This document shows positions 54,901-62,191 of a DNA stretch of 64,000 bases, one piece after another. The stretch is taken from assembly GCF_014705705.1 (NCBI RefSeq), contig NZ_JACXLD010000003.1, positions 248,001 through 312,000 on the forward strand. Direction: 5' to 3'. Each line of letters opens with the position of its first letter. Positions within the stretch are counted from its first letter, which is position 1. The stretch is from Spongiibacter pelagi (GTDB taxonomy: Bacteria > Pseudomonadota > Gammaproteobacteria > Pseudomonadales > Spongiibacteraceae). The notes beneath the pieces were generated by a model. That model saw only the letters and a program-made list of their open reading frames with translations, did no database searches and had not been told where the DNA came from. Position numbers and translations under genes: made by a program.

Positions 54901-57355
54901 GGTGATGGGCGTTACTCCTCTGCCAGCTCCAGGCGATCCACGAATGGATTGTTCCGATCCAGATAATGTTCTGCATAGCCCTTTCTGTAATACCTTGGGT
55001 GAACTGATTCGTCCGGGATCAACATTCTCGGCTTATGAACACGATAGCGCCGGCGCTATTGCTGCTGATGCTTACAACTTGCTTTATAAGGTATGGGATC
55101 CAGCAGCGCAAACCCCGCCTGAAAACTTTGACCGGATTGCGGCTGAGCGCTATGGCATGGGTTGGGATGAAAATTATGATAATCCCTATCCGCTCAAAGG
55201 TGAGGACCCTAATGACCCAAGTACTTTTGTCGAGACTATGGATAAAAATGGAGAATTGACAAAACGCTTAACCAAAGGTGGTTCTGGGCAACTTCCCGTA
55301 GGTTTGATTCAGCTTCGCGATGAAAATGGAAATTACAGCGGCAATATCGGCATTAATTGTCAGGCTTGTCACGGCATAACCATAGGAACCGAGTTTGTGT
55401 GGGGCGGTGGTGGCGCCATGCTTGATCTGGCAACCTTTGGGGCGGATTTGGAAGCGGTAAATGCCTACTACGCTCAGTATATGACCGGTTTTGATCCAGA
55501 GACTGATCGTCCTGTTGGCGTGGGTTTTGGTCTTGATCGTGTTGGTGTTTCCGGGCGCGTGCGTGGTACCAATAATGCTCAATTCTCGAATGTGACTTCT
55601 GCCGTTGGAGCAATATATTCAGAAAATGCTGAGTTCAAAAGTTTGCTTTTAACAGAGGAAGATCCCTCCGGTGTAATTGATGTGCTTACCAGTGGCTCAA
55701 CAGCTACTGGTGACACCCCTGCATGGTGGAATGTTGGGCGACGTCCAGTAAAGTTTGTCGATGCGATGACATCTGGTGATGCGGTTCGGGTCGATATGGC
55801 CCTGTTTTTCCCTCTCTTTGCCTTTACTCCTCCGGCACCGTCTAGCTGTATGCCAAACTCCCCAGACTATAATCCAATGGGGTGCATGCTTGCTGGCGGG
55901 GCTTATTTTGGTGAGCTAACAGGCTTTGATACCTCGGCTTGTGAAAATCCGGCGATAGCGTCAGATTCTGAGGCTCAAGCGGAGTGCTTCCTTTCTGGTT
56001 GGAAGCAGTTTAGTGAGCAAACGGGTTTTGCTTACTATCCGAGTGAGCCTTGTGAGGCATATTTGTATGGTGGACCATTTGACTTTGATGATTGGATGTC
56101 CTGTGGCTTTCAGCAAAACCCAGCAAATATGACCGAAACGGATTGGTATAACTTCCTTACTGGGGCAAGCACAATTGGCCAAGGAGAGGGTGGTGATAGT
56201 GAAGAGCCTGACTCTGAGTCTACCAGTAGCTCACAAAGTTCATTTGAGTTTGCTGTGCGTTGGGTAGGGGAAAATGCACAGTATGCCGATCACTGGCTGA
56301 TGACGCTGAAATCACCGGAATATCCCTTTGATATCAACTTTGGTCTTGCTGAGGCTGGTGCCATTTTATTCCATAGTAAAGATTTGAGAGAGGCTTTGCT
56401 TAATGAATCAGCTGAAGCCGGCACTTGGCAAGAGCAGGCCGTTGCGGCTTGGGATGAAATGGAAAGCAAGGGGTATACCGGTAACGGATCTTGCGCAAGT
56501 TGCCATGGCGTCTATTCCCCTCGATACGTAAATGATCCAGATTATTTGGATGATAAGTCGATGGAAGGTATCGCTAGTTATGTCGTTCCTATTAATGCAA
56601 TCGGGACTGATCGAGTAAGATTTGATACCTATATGGCCTCTACCTACGATTATCTATCCGCGATGAACTCTGGAGAAATCGGGGGCGATAGTGAGGGCAG
56701 TTATAACTCTGGCGTAAATAAGGGAAATTCAGAGGAGTATATTTTCTACGCCGAAACTGCTGGCTTAGATGAGTCCACTGATCAGAATGGCAATTTCAAT
56801 AGTGGGGATTGTCGAGCACAAAATTTAGATGGCCAGCAAACCGATCACCGTGGAGAAAATCGTGCTTTAGGTTACGCTGCGCCCCCACTTTATGGGGTTT
56901 GGGCGACGGGGCCGTATTTTCATAATGGCTCTGTGCCCTCGGTTGAAGGCGTACTGAATAGCGAAGTACGTCCTCCAGTCTGGCGTAGAAATTCCAAAAC
57001 AAATGACCTCGGCAGCAATTTTGTAATGGGTTTTGATTCTGGTCTTGACGCATTTGATGAGACAGTTATGGGCTGGATGTATGAAGAAATTGACTGTCTT
57101 GGTAGCAACGCGCTGGAGTGTAGCTTGTTGGAAACGGCGCTATCCACAGCTGAGCCAGTTGTTAAGGAGTTTTACGACAGTATATTACTGAGCTGGAATG
57201 TGACTAATCCCCCGGTGTTAACAAAGCAGGATATTGAAGCCCGTAAGATTTATAACACCGGTATGCATAGCCAGAGTAATGCAGGCCACACATTCACTAA
57301 TGTCTTAACCGACACCGAGCGAAAGGCCATCATCGAATACCTAAAAACGCTTTAA
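51929..57355 (+). CDS. Giant tetrahaem lipoprotein with TSP3 repeats, RoxA/di-haem peroxidase-like C-terminal part
   Basis: 1808 aa. Lipobox LVACGGGG. N-terminal 200 aa unassigned, then TSP3 calcium repeats (about 209-413). A first haem module follows (CRACH at 426-430, with HTGGK and CWEDMNHC), more TSP3 (516-765), and a second, homologous module (CRLCH at 781-785, HTGGK, CWDDRESC). The C-terminal half carries CQACH (1144-1148), CASCHG (1522-1527), and RoxA-like blocks GRVRGTNNAQFSN, CASCHGVYSPRY and APPLYGVWATGPYFHNGSVP. A Cys-rich insert (about 1297-1437) is absent from the next gene's product. Probably cell-surface, calcium-stiffened, redox enzyme or electron conduit; substrate unknown. 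Confidence 0.8.
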   Translation: MKRILLNVPMVFLSCVLVACGGGGGGDKPSPTDNTLKTGLLLDNHLIGVPYRRANSSEVLYTNAQGEFEYLEGETIRFFFAGKEIGRAQGQPFVTLKTLAANTTGLTNSQKDAFEINLARLLLSLDADQNPDNGITLTPALIAEAESKAGELNFTASELAGSNFETLPISEFVIDKREEQGGSRVLVSAETAAAHIDAVQKDISDEHYDNDGGVDSDADGVNDAVDECPDQKGVAQFNGCSDQAAQEADDDADGIPNNADNCPAVSNSDQNDLDGDKRGDACDSDADGDGLSKTQESEIGTSDLESDSDEDGVDDSADAFPLDASRSKDSDGDGIDDDNDLCPLKDTGEPEEEQADSDGDGIGDACDTLDPSDLDGDGKANSVDNCPNNANSDQADSNGNGLGDACDDSDIATYFESDVDSNLAVCRACHQPSGQADVPEGRGFMLDSDGIHDLKNTHFAWFGLGRGVSNNDILTQAANTYGDHTGGKLWATDSAPYIAMQKVLVCWEDMNHCELADSDDDGVTNNLDHCRNTTDTTGLDANGCSDDDRAEPDDDGDGVANSQDDCSATPSGSTVDHNGCALSQRDADGDGIYDDVDQCPNTVDQAGLNAQGCSTDDLAAPDDDGDGVANSDDDCESTPANETADSNGCSLSQLDSDADGVSDLDDTCDNTPADEDPDDVGCSASQRDGDNDGISDAQDFCPATTDQVGLDSQGCSDADRANPDDPDRDGVFNDLDICPGTTVIDIALIDAQGCSAEQRSAGENQLFNFYESGVHTALNDCRLCHVQNGVADKDEGKSLQFTSSSTDASYLKLYDDWVDMGKGVSDSSILSMASDPETSHTGGKQLPLGSVGQVNVTKLLICWDDRESCDVEGVVPDEKLPLLGSSRGGHIWFDTCFVEGTTEYLDGVGANTELPEDPRTMIKPGVNQGIWDETGDEKAAYFNAFWKNCHIDEDGDGTPEELQATSEGIITEKAHPKTCGQLKLSIERGKVVMGVTPLPAPGDPRMDCSDPDNVLHSPFCNTLGELIRPGSTFSAYEHDSAGAIAADAYNLLYKVWDPAAQTPPENFDRIAAERYGMGWDENYDNPYPLKGEDPNDPSTFVETMDKNGELTKRLTKGGSGQLPVGLIQLRDENGNYSGNIGINCQACHGITIGTEFVWGGGGAMLDLATFGADLEAVNAYYAQYMTGFDPETDRPVGVGFGLDRVGVSGRVRGTNNAQFSNVTSAVGAIYSENAEFKSLLLTEEDPSGVIDVLTSGSTATGDTPAWWNVGRRPVKFVDAMTSGDAVRVDMALFFPLFAFTPPAPSSCMPNSPDYNPMGCMLAGGAYFGELTGFDTSACENPAIASDSEAQAECFLSGWKQFSEQTGFAYYPSEPCEAYLYGGPFDFDDWMSCGFQQNPANMTETDWYNFLTGASTIGQGEGGDSEEPDSESTSSSQSSFEFAVRWVGENAQYADHWLMTLKSPEYPFDINFGLAEAGAILFHSKDLREALLNESAEAGTWQEQAVAAWDEMESKGYTGNGSCASCHGVYSPRYVNDPDYLDDKSMEGIASYVVPINAIGTDRVRFDTYMASTYDYLSAMNSGEIGGDSEGSYNSGVNKGNSEEYIFYAETAGLDESTDQNGNFNSGDCRAQNLDGQQTDHRGENRALGYAAPPLYGVWATGPYFHNGSVPSVEGVLNSEVRPPVWRRNSKTNDLGSNFVMGFDSGLDAFDETVMGWMYEEIDCLGSNALECSLLETALSTAEPVVKEFYDSILLSWNVTNPPVLTKQDIEARKIYNTGMHSQSNAGHTFTNVLTDTERKAIIEYLKTL

Positions 57356-57387
57356 CTTGTTTTAAATAGTTGTGTTTGTCCTCTTTG

Positions 57388-57412
57388 CGCCGGCTCTGTG
57401 CCGGCGTTTTTT
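57388..57412 (+). terminator. Terminator after the giant tetrahaem gene
   Basis: CGCCGGC (57388-57394) and GCCGGCG (57400-57406) around TCTGT, followed by TTTTTT. It separates the two haem genes into distinct transcripts, or allows partial read-through. Confidence 0.9.
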
Positions 57413-57563
57413 GTTTTCGGATTGCGTATCTCAAAACAATTCCTGTCACCTTCGGCAAATCCGTATTTACACAATTCAAGAATAATGTGCATATAAATCT
57501 AATAAGCAGCGCACTGATAACGGCAATAAAGCCCGTGGCGCTGGAACGTGGTCGGAGTTGTAC

Positions 57564-60023
57564 ATGTCTGCTAATAAAATCCTGTCCGGACTGGGTCTGG
57601 CAATTCTATTAAGCGCCTGCGGTGGCGGCGGTTCCACAAACAGTATTCCTGCTCCCGGTGACGGCAATGGCGGCGGTGGTGGCGATTTTGAGCCGCAAAC
57701 CTTCTTCGAAAATAATCTGCAAAGTGCGGTAGGTTTTTGCCGTACCTGTCATATCCCCGGCGGTGTGGGTGATGTCGATGACGGCAGGGCATTTATGCTG
57801 AGCTCGAATATGACTCAGGATTACCAGAATTTCTTCGCCTCATGGCAGGGTTTGGGCGGCGGCGTTACTGATAACGCGATTCTGGTGGAAGCCAGTGATG
57901 CCAGCGAGCCTCACAGTGGTGGTAAGCCTTGGCCGGTAAACGGCGCGGTGTATCAAGCTGTGGAAACCTTGTTTTCCTGCTGGGATGATCCGGTGGCGTG
58001 TACCGGCAGCAATGGCGATGGTGGCGGTATTGAGCTGGAGCCGTTGATTCAGAGCGCTCATGGTGGTCATGGCTGGGTCGATTTTTGCGAGGCCAATAAT
58101 TGGAACCCAGATGCGGAGCTACCTGTCGATCCTCGCTCTCTAGTTCGAGCGGGTTATAACGATGGTCGGGCCGTTTATTACAACGCCTTCTGGCGCGATT
58201 GCCATATGGACCCAGAATTGGTGGGGGAATATCCTCATCCCGAAACCTGTGGCGAGTTTAAAGCCAGTATCGATCGCGGTGCTGTCATCATGGGTGAAGA
58301 TCCCATGGAAGACGAAAACGGCGAATTCAAACGCTATCCCGATTGGTTAAATCACGTTGATGCTGGCGCAATTATTCGTCCGGCAACTACCTTTGGCGGT
58401 GACAATCCTCACCCCGTTGCGGCGCTGACCGCACAGCAGTACAACAATTTATGGATTACCTGGGGCTTACCCGGTCGCCCAGATAATTTCGATGAGCTGG
58501 TGGCTGAGCGCTATGGTTTTGGTGCGCCCTCTGCCGAGTATCCTTATCCCGTAGGCAATGAAGACCCCAACGCGACCAATGGTGGTTCCGGGCATCTTCC
58601 CTATGGTCTGATTCAAACCCGCAATGCCGATGGCAGTTATACCGGTGAAATCAGTACAAACTGTCAGGGCTGTCACAGTGTTCAAATTGGCGACCAATTC
58701 CACAACGGTGCTGGCGGTGCGATGTTGGATGCCACGGTCAGCTCACGTGATTTTGCTGCGCTGGGTTCTATTGCTGGGGTATTGATTGACCGTGCCGGTT
58801 TGGCCGGTCGTGTGCGCGGCACCAATAATGCGCAGTTCTCAAATATTACGGCAGCGAGTGGAGTGCAGTCTGAAACTCAGTTGGCGGATGTGGTTCAAAA
58901 CGGCGCAACCGGTACGGGCGATACGCCCGCTTGGTGGAATGTGGGCCGACGTCCGGTGAAGTTTGTTGATGCGATGTTCCCCGGCGATGCAGTGCGGGTG
59001 GACTATGCTCTGTTTACGCCGCTGCTGACAGACAAGCAGGGTATTCCAGATCAGCAGCGCAACGGGGGCTGGGTCAGCGCCCACGTGCAGGATGGCGACC
59101 ACTACATTATGTCGCGCCGCTCTCCGGAATATCCCGGAACTATCGACATGGCTCTGGCAGAGCAGGGAGCGATTTTGTTCCACAGCAAAAACCTGTGGGC
59201 GGATGGATTAAATACCGATATTCCTCGGCCCATGGGCGGTAACGGTTCATGTGCAAGCTGTCACGGTGCGTATTCACCACGCTATATCAACGATACGGCT
59301 TATTTGCGAGATCCGGCACTAGAGGGGATCGCCAGTTATGTGGTGCCACTGGCAATTATCCAGACGGATAGCGTACGTTCTGACACCTACAATGAGGGGA
59401 CGAATGAGGCAAATTCAAATACCTCAGTGGGCTATCCCGAAACTCAAGGTGTAGAGGGCATTGATAACTGCGGTGTGCAAAATATTCCCGGTATGCAGCC
59501 TGATGCTAACGGCAATGATCGCCCCATCGGTTATGCTGCGCCGCCACTGTATGGTGTGTGGGCAACAGCGCCTTATCTACACAACGGTTCGGTGCCCGAT
59601 ATGTGGGGCTTGTTGAAATCGTCGGAACGTCCAAGCATTTGGAAGCGCCAGTCCAAAGAAGCCCGTGCCGACCAAGTTGGCCAAGTGGTAATGGGTTTTG
59701 AAAGTGATTTCAGCAAAGGCTATAACCAAGAAAAAATGGGTTGGAATTACGAAGTTATTAGCTGTGAAATCGGCGCATCTATTCCTGCGTATCAGTGCGA
59801 TCCGTTGGGGCTGGAAAGTCAGTTCTTCCTCTCGGAGTTGTACGGCAGCCTGCTGGGAAGCTGGAATGTGACCAATCCGCCAACCTTGAGCAATGACGAT
59901 ATTGAGAACCGCAAAATCTACAATACCGCCATGTTTAGCCAAGGCAATGGCGGTCATGTGTTTAGTGATGTCTTGACCGATCAAGAACGTCTCGCCATTA
60001 TCGAGTACTTAAAAACCTTATAA
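57564..60023 (+). CDS. Trihaem RoxA-like lipoprotein
   Basis: 819 aa from ATG 57564 (CGGAG 6 nt upstream). Lipobox LLSACGGGG. One N-terminal haem module (CRTCH at 59-63, with HSGGK and CWDDPVAC), then CQGCH (367-371) and CASCHGAYSPRY (563). The body is homologous along its length to residues from about 880 on in the previous product, including GRVRGTNNAQFSNIT, GDTPAWWNVGRRPVKFVDAM, APPLYGVWATAPYLHNGSVP and the last 50 residues. These features place it near the RoxA rubber oxygenase/di-haem cytochrome peroxidase superfamily. Activity not assignable; ends 17 bp before the monooxygenase. Confidence 0.82.
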   Translation: MSANKILSGLGLAILLSACGGGGSTNSIPAPGDGNGGGGGDFEPQTFFENNLQSAVGFCRTCHIPGGVGDVDDGRAFMLSSNMTQDYQNFFASWQGLGGGVTDNAILVEASDASEPHSGGKPWPVNGAVYQAVETLFSCWDDPVACTGSNGDGGGIELEPLIQSAHGGHGWVDFCEANNWNPDAELPVDPRSLVRAGYNDGRAVYYNAFWRDCHMDPELVGEYPHPETCGEFKASIDRGAVIMGEDPMEDENGEFKRYPDWLNHVDAGAIIRPATTFGGDNPHPVAALTAQQYNNLWITWGLPGRPDNFDELVAERYGFGAPSAEYPYPVGNEDPNATNGGSGHLPYGLIQTRNADGSYTGEISTNCQGCHSVQIGDQFHNGAGGAMLDATVSSRDFAALGSIAGVLIDRAGLAGRVRGTNNAQFSNITAASGVQSETQLADVVQNGATGTGDTPAWWNVGRRPVKFVDAMFPGDAVRVDYALFTPLLTDKQGIPDQQRNGGWVSAHVQDGDHYIMSRRSPEYPGTIDMALAEQGAILFHSKNLWADGLNTDIPRPMGGNGSCASCHGAYSPRYINDTAYLRDPALEGIASYVVPLAIIQTDSVRSDTYNEGTNEANSNTSVGYPETQGVEGIDNCGVQNIPGMQPDANGNDRPIGYAAPPLYGVWATAPYLHNGSVPDMWGLLKSSERPSIWKRQSKEARADQVGQVVMGFESDFSKGYNQEKMGWNYEVISCEIGASIPAYQCDPLGLESQFFLSELYGSLLGSWNVTNPPTLSNDDIENRKIYNTAMFSQGNGGHVFSDVLTDQERLAIIEYLKTL

Positions 60024-60040
60024 GAATAAGGAGGTACTCA

Positions 60041-61513
60041 TTGGCTTCAGCGCAATCAGCGTGGCAACCGCGCATTGCCATTATCGGTGCCGGAATTTCC
60101 GGCATCGCGGCGGTGGTAAAACTACGGAAAGCCGGATTTTCTCAACTTACGGTTTTTGAAAAAGCCGATAAAGTGGGCGGTACTTGGCGAGAAAATACCT
60201 ATCCCGGTTTGGCCTGCGATATTCCCTCGCATTGGTATAGCTTCAGTTTTGAACCGAATCCTGACTGGCATCATCGCTGTGCCCACGGCCCTGAAATTCA
60301 AGCCTATCTGGAGCGCACCGCGCAAAAATACGGTGTCACTGATATTGTGCGTTTCAATTCGGCGGTCACCCGCTTGGTTTATCAAGCGCCCCATTGGCTG
60401 TTGTACTGCAATGGCCAAAACAGCGAGCCAGAGCAATTTGATATTGTGATTTCAGCGACGGGCATTTTGCATCGCACAATAATGCCCGCTATTCCCGGCC
60501 TTGATGATTTCGCCGGTGCGTCTTTTCATTCTGCGCACTGGGATCACAGTGTGGATTATCACGGTAAGCGCATTGGTGTGATCGGCACTGGCTCAACGTC
60601 GTGCCAGATTGTTGGCGCTGTAACCAAGGATGCCCAGCACCTCACTTTGTTTCAGCGCACCGCTCAGTGGGTTATGCCCTCGCCGCAAAAAGCCTATTCC
60701 AACTTCACCCGTTGGCTGCGAAAAGTGTGGCCCTTCCGCAGCGTGCTGAGCAAGGTGGTTTGGCGTGCCTATGCAGAAAACACACTGGGGCGCGCTAATG
60801 CCGGCAATAAAGCCTTAGTGAAATTGATTGATGTGATTGCGCGCTGGCATCTCAAAAAATATGTGCCCGACCCCGTACTTAGAGCAAAACTTACGCCCGA
60901 TTATGTGGTGGGTTGTAAGCGCCTGATTTACAGCTCGGATTTTTATCCGGCGATTTCTCGTGAAAACGCCAGTGTAGTTACCGAGGGTATTGAGCGGATA
61001 GAAGCTGAAGGCGTGCGCACCAATGATGGTGTTTTGCATCCCTTGGATATTCTAGTGTTGGCCACGGGCTTTGATGCCAGTAGTTTTATTCTTCCCACGC
61101 AGGTTATTGGCGAAAATGGGCAGGAACTTAGCGAAGTGTGGGACGGTTCGCCAAGGGCACACCGTGCTGTGGCTATGCCGGGTTTTCCTAATTTCTGGAT
61201 GGTGGAAGGGCCAACCGGGCCGATTGGTAATTTCTCTCTCATTGCTATTTCAGAATCACAGGTGGATTACATTATTCGCTGCTTGAATGAAATGCATGCG
61301 CGTAAATCGGCGTGGATGGCACCGACCCAAGAGGCCTTTAAAAACTACAACGAGGCTATGAATGCAGCGGTGGTAAACACCAGTTGGTATCACGGCGGTT
61401 GCAATAGCTGGTATCTGGATAAATCGGGGTTGCCGAATCTTTATCCGTGGCTGTCCAGCCGGTATTTTAAGGAGATGAAAACCCCGGACTTTAGTGAGTT
61501 TCGGTTTTCATAG
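60041..61513 (+). CDS. Flavin-containing Baeyer-Villiger-type monooxygenase
   Basis: 490 aa, TTG start with a strong AAGGAGG (60028-60034). Two Rossmann motifs: IAIIGAGISGIAAVVKLRKA (FAD) and IGVIGTGSTSCQIV (NADPH), and the BVMO fingerprint FxGxxxHxxxWD read as FAGASFHSAHWD. Also GGTWRENTYPGLACD-type and ATGFD segments. Converts ketones to esters or lactones (or hydroxylates); cytoplasmic. Its position at the end of the redox cluster with only 17 bp separation suggests it oxidises a product of the haem proteins. Substrate unknown. Confidence 0.9.
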   Translation: MASAQSAWQPRIAIIGAGISGIAAVVKLRKAGFSQLTVFEKADKVGGTWRENTYPGLACDIPSHWYSFSFEPNPDWHHRCAHGPEIQAYLERTAQKYGVTDIVRFNSAVTRLVYQAPHWLLYCNGQNSEPEQFDIVISATGILHRTIMPAIPGLDDFAGASFHSAHWDHSVDYHGKRIGVIGTGSTSCQIVGAVTKDAQHLTLFQRTAQWVMPSPQKAYSNFTRWLRKVWPFRSVLSKVVWRAYAENTLGRANAGNKALVKLIDVIARWHLKKYVPDPVLRAKLTPDYVVGCKRLIYSSDFYPAISRENASVVTEGIERIEAEGVRTNDGVLHPLDILVLATGFDASSFILPTQVIGENGQELSEVWDGSPRAHRAVAMPGFPNFWMVEGPTGPIGNFSLIAISESQVDYIIRCLNEMHARKSAWMAPTQEAFKNYNEAMNAAVVNTSWYHGGCNSWYLDKSGLPNLYPWLSSRYFKEMKTPDFSEFRFS

Positions 61514-61526
61514 AAGGTGGGTCGCT

Positions 61527-61865
61527 TTAGCCGGCATCTCGTAACTCTTTCTGAAGTGCCTCTTGCGCGAGTTTATTGACGCTTGTGCCTTTTACTTGCG
61601 CTGCAATGGCCAATCGTTCATGCAGCTCAGGAGGGATTCGGAGGTTGAATTTGCCTGAATAATGACGGCGAGGTTCAATGCCATTCTCTTTGCATACCTC
61701 AAGAAAGACGTGCAACGATTTCTTGAATTCTGCTCGAAGTTCTTTTGGGTTGCGGCCATAGAAATCTGCGCCGCCATTCAAGCCTAGAATTTCACCTCTA
61801 AATGTATCTAGCTCTGCGTCATACTCAATTTTGGCGTGATAACCCTCATAAGTCATTGTATTCAT
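61527..61865 (-). CDS. hicB: HicB-family antitoxin
   Basis: 112 aa. HicB N-terminal degenerate RNase-H-like domain (YHAKIEYDAELDTFRGEILGL ... FYGRNPKELRAEFKKSLHVF) followed by a ribbon-helix-helix DNA-binding end (FNLRIPPELHERLAIAAQVK). Neutralises HicA and represses the operon. The ATG overlaps the hicA stop by 4 bp. Confidence 0.92.
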   Translation of the reverse strand: MNTMTYEGYHAKIEYDAELDTFRGEILGLNGGADFYGRNPKELRAEFKKSLHVFLEVCKENGIEPRRHYSGKFNLRIPPELHERLAIAAQVKGTSVNKLAQEALQKELRDAG

Positions 61866-62116
61866 GGTGATACCCTATGCTGCTCTAACCACTTGCGAAT
61901 GCTGGCTACAGCACCTTTGTCAGTATTTGGATTTGGATGAGGGCGATGGAAAACTCGAACCTCACCGAAAAGCACCACGGCAACCCGGCTGCCTTCGCGT
62001 TCCGATATCTCTGCTCCTAGCTCGGTGAACAATGCTTCGATGTCGCGCCATTGGATATTGGCGCTTATAGGGCGAGCAAAGACTGCTTCCAGAGTTTTCT
62101 GGTGCTTGCGCTTCAT
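61862..62116 (-). CDS. hicA: HicA-family toxin
   Basis: 84 aa mRNA interferase with a double-stranded-RNA-binding-like fold. HQKTLEAVFARPISANIQWRDIEALF, then REGSRVAVVLFGEVRVFHRPHP and IRKWLEQHRV. The usual catalytic-loop His (GSHH) reads GSR here, as in a chromosomal subfamily, with FHRPHP supplying histidines downstream; toxicity is therefore less certain. Confidence 0.9.
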   Translation of the reverse strand: MKRKHQKTLEAVFARPISANIQWRDIEALFTELGAEISEREGSRVAVVLFGEVRVFHRPHPNPNTDKGAVASIRKWLEQHRVSP

Positions 62117-62122
62117 ATCTGA

Positions 62123-62150
62123 ATGGTACCGTTTATTAGTACCATGTCAA
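62123..62150 (-). promoter_or_regulatory. hicAB promoter-operator
   Basis: Perfect palindrome ATGGTAC (62123-62129) / GTACCAT (62139-62145) with a 9-nt spacer. On the minus strand a consensus TTGACA (62150-62145) abuts it and a -10-like TACCAT (16-bp spacing) lies within it, as expected for RHH autorepression. Confidence 0.75.
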
Positions 62151-62191
62151 GAAATGCAAATAGCCGTTTGAATTGAGCGCAGTGCTCAAAT

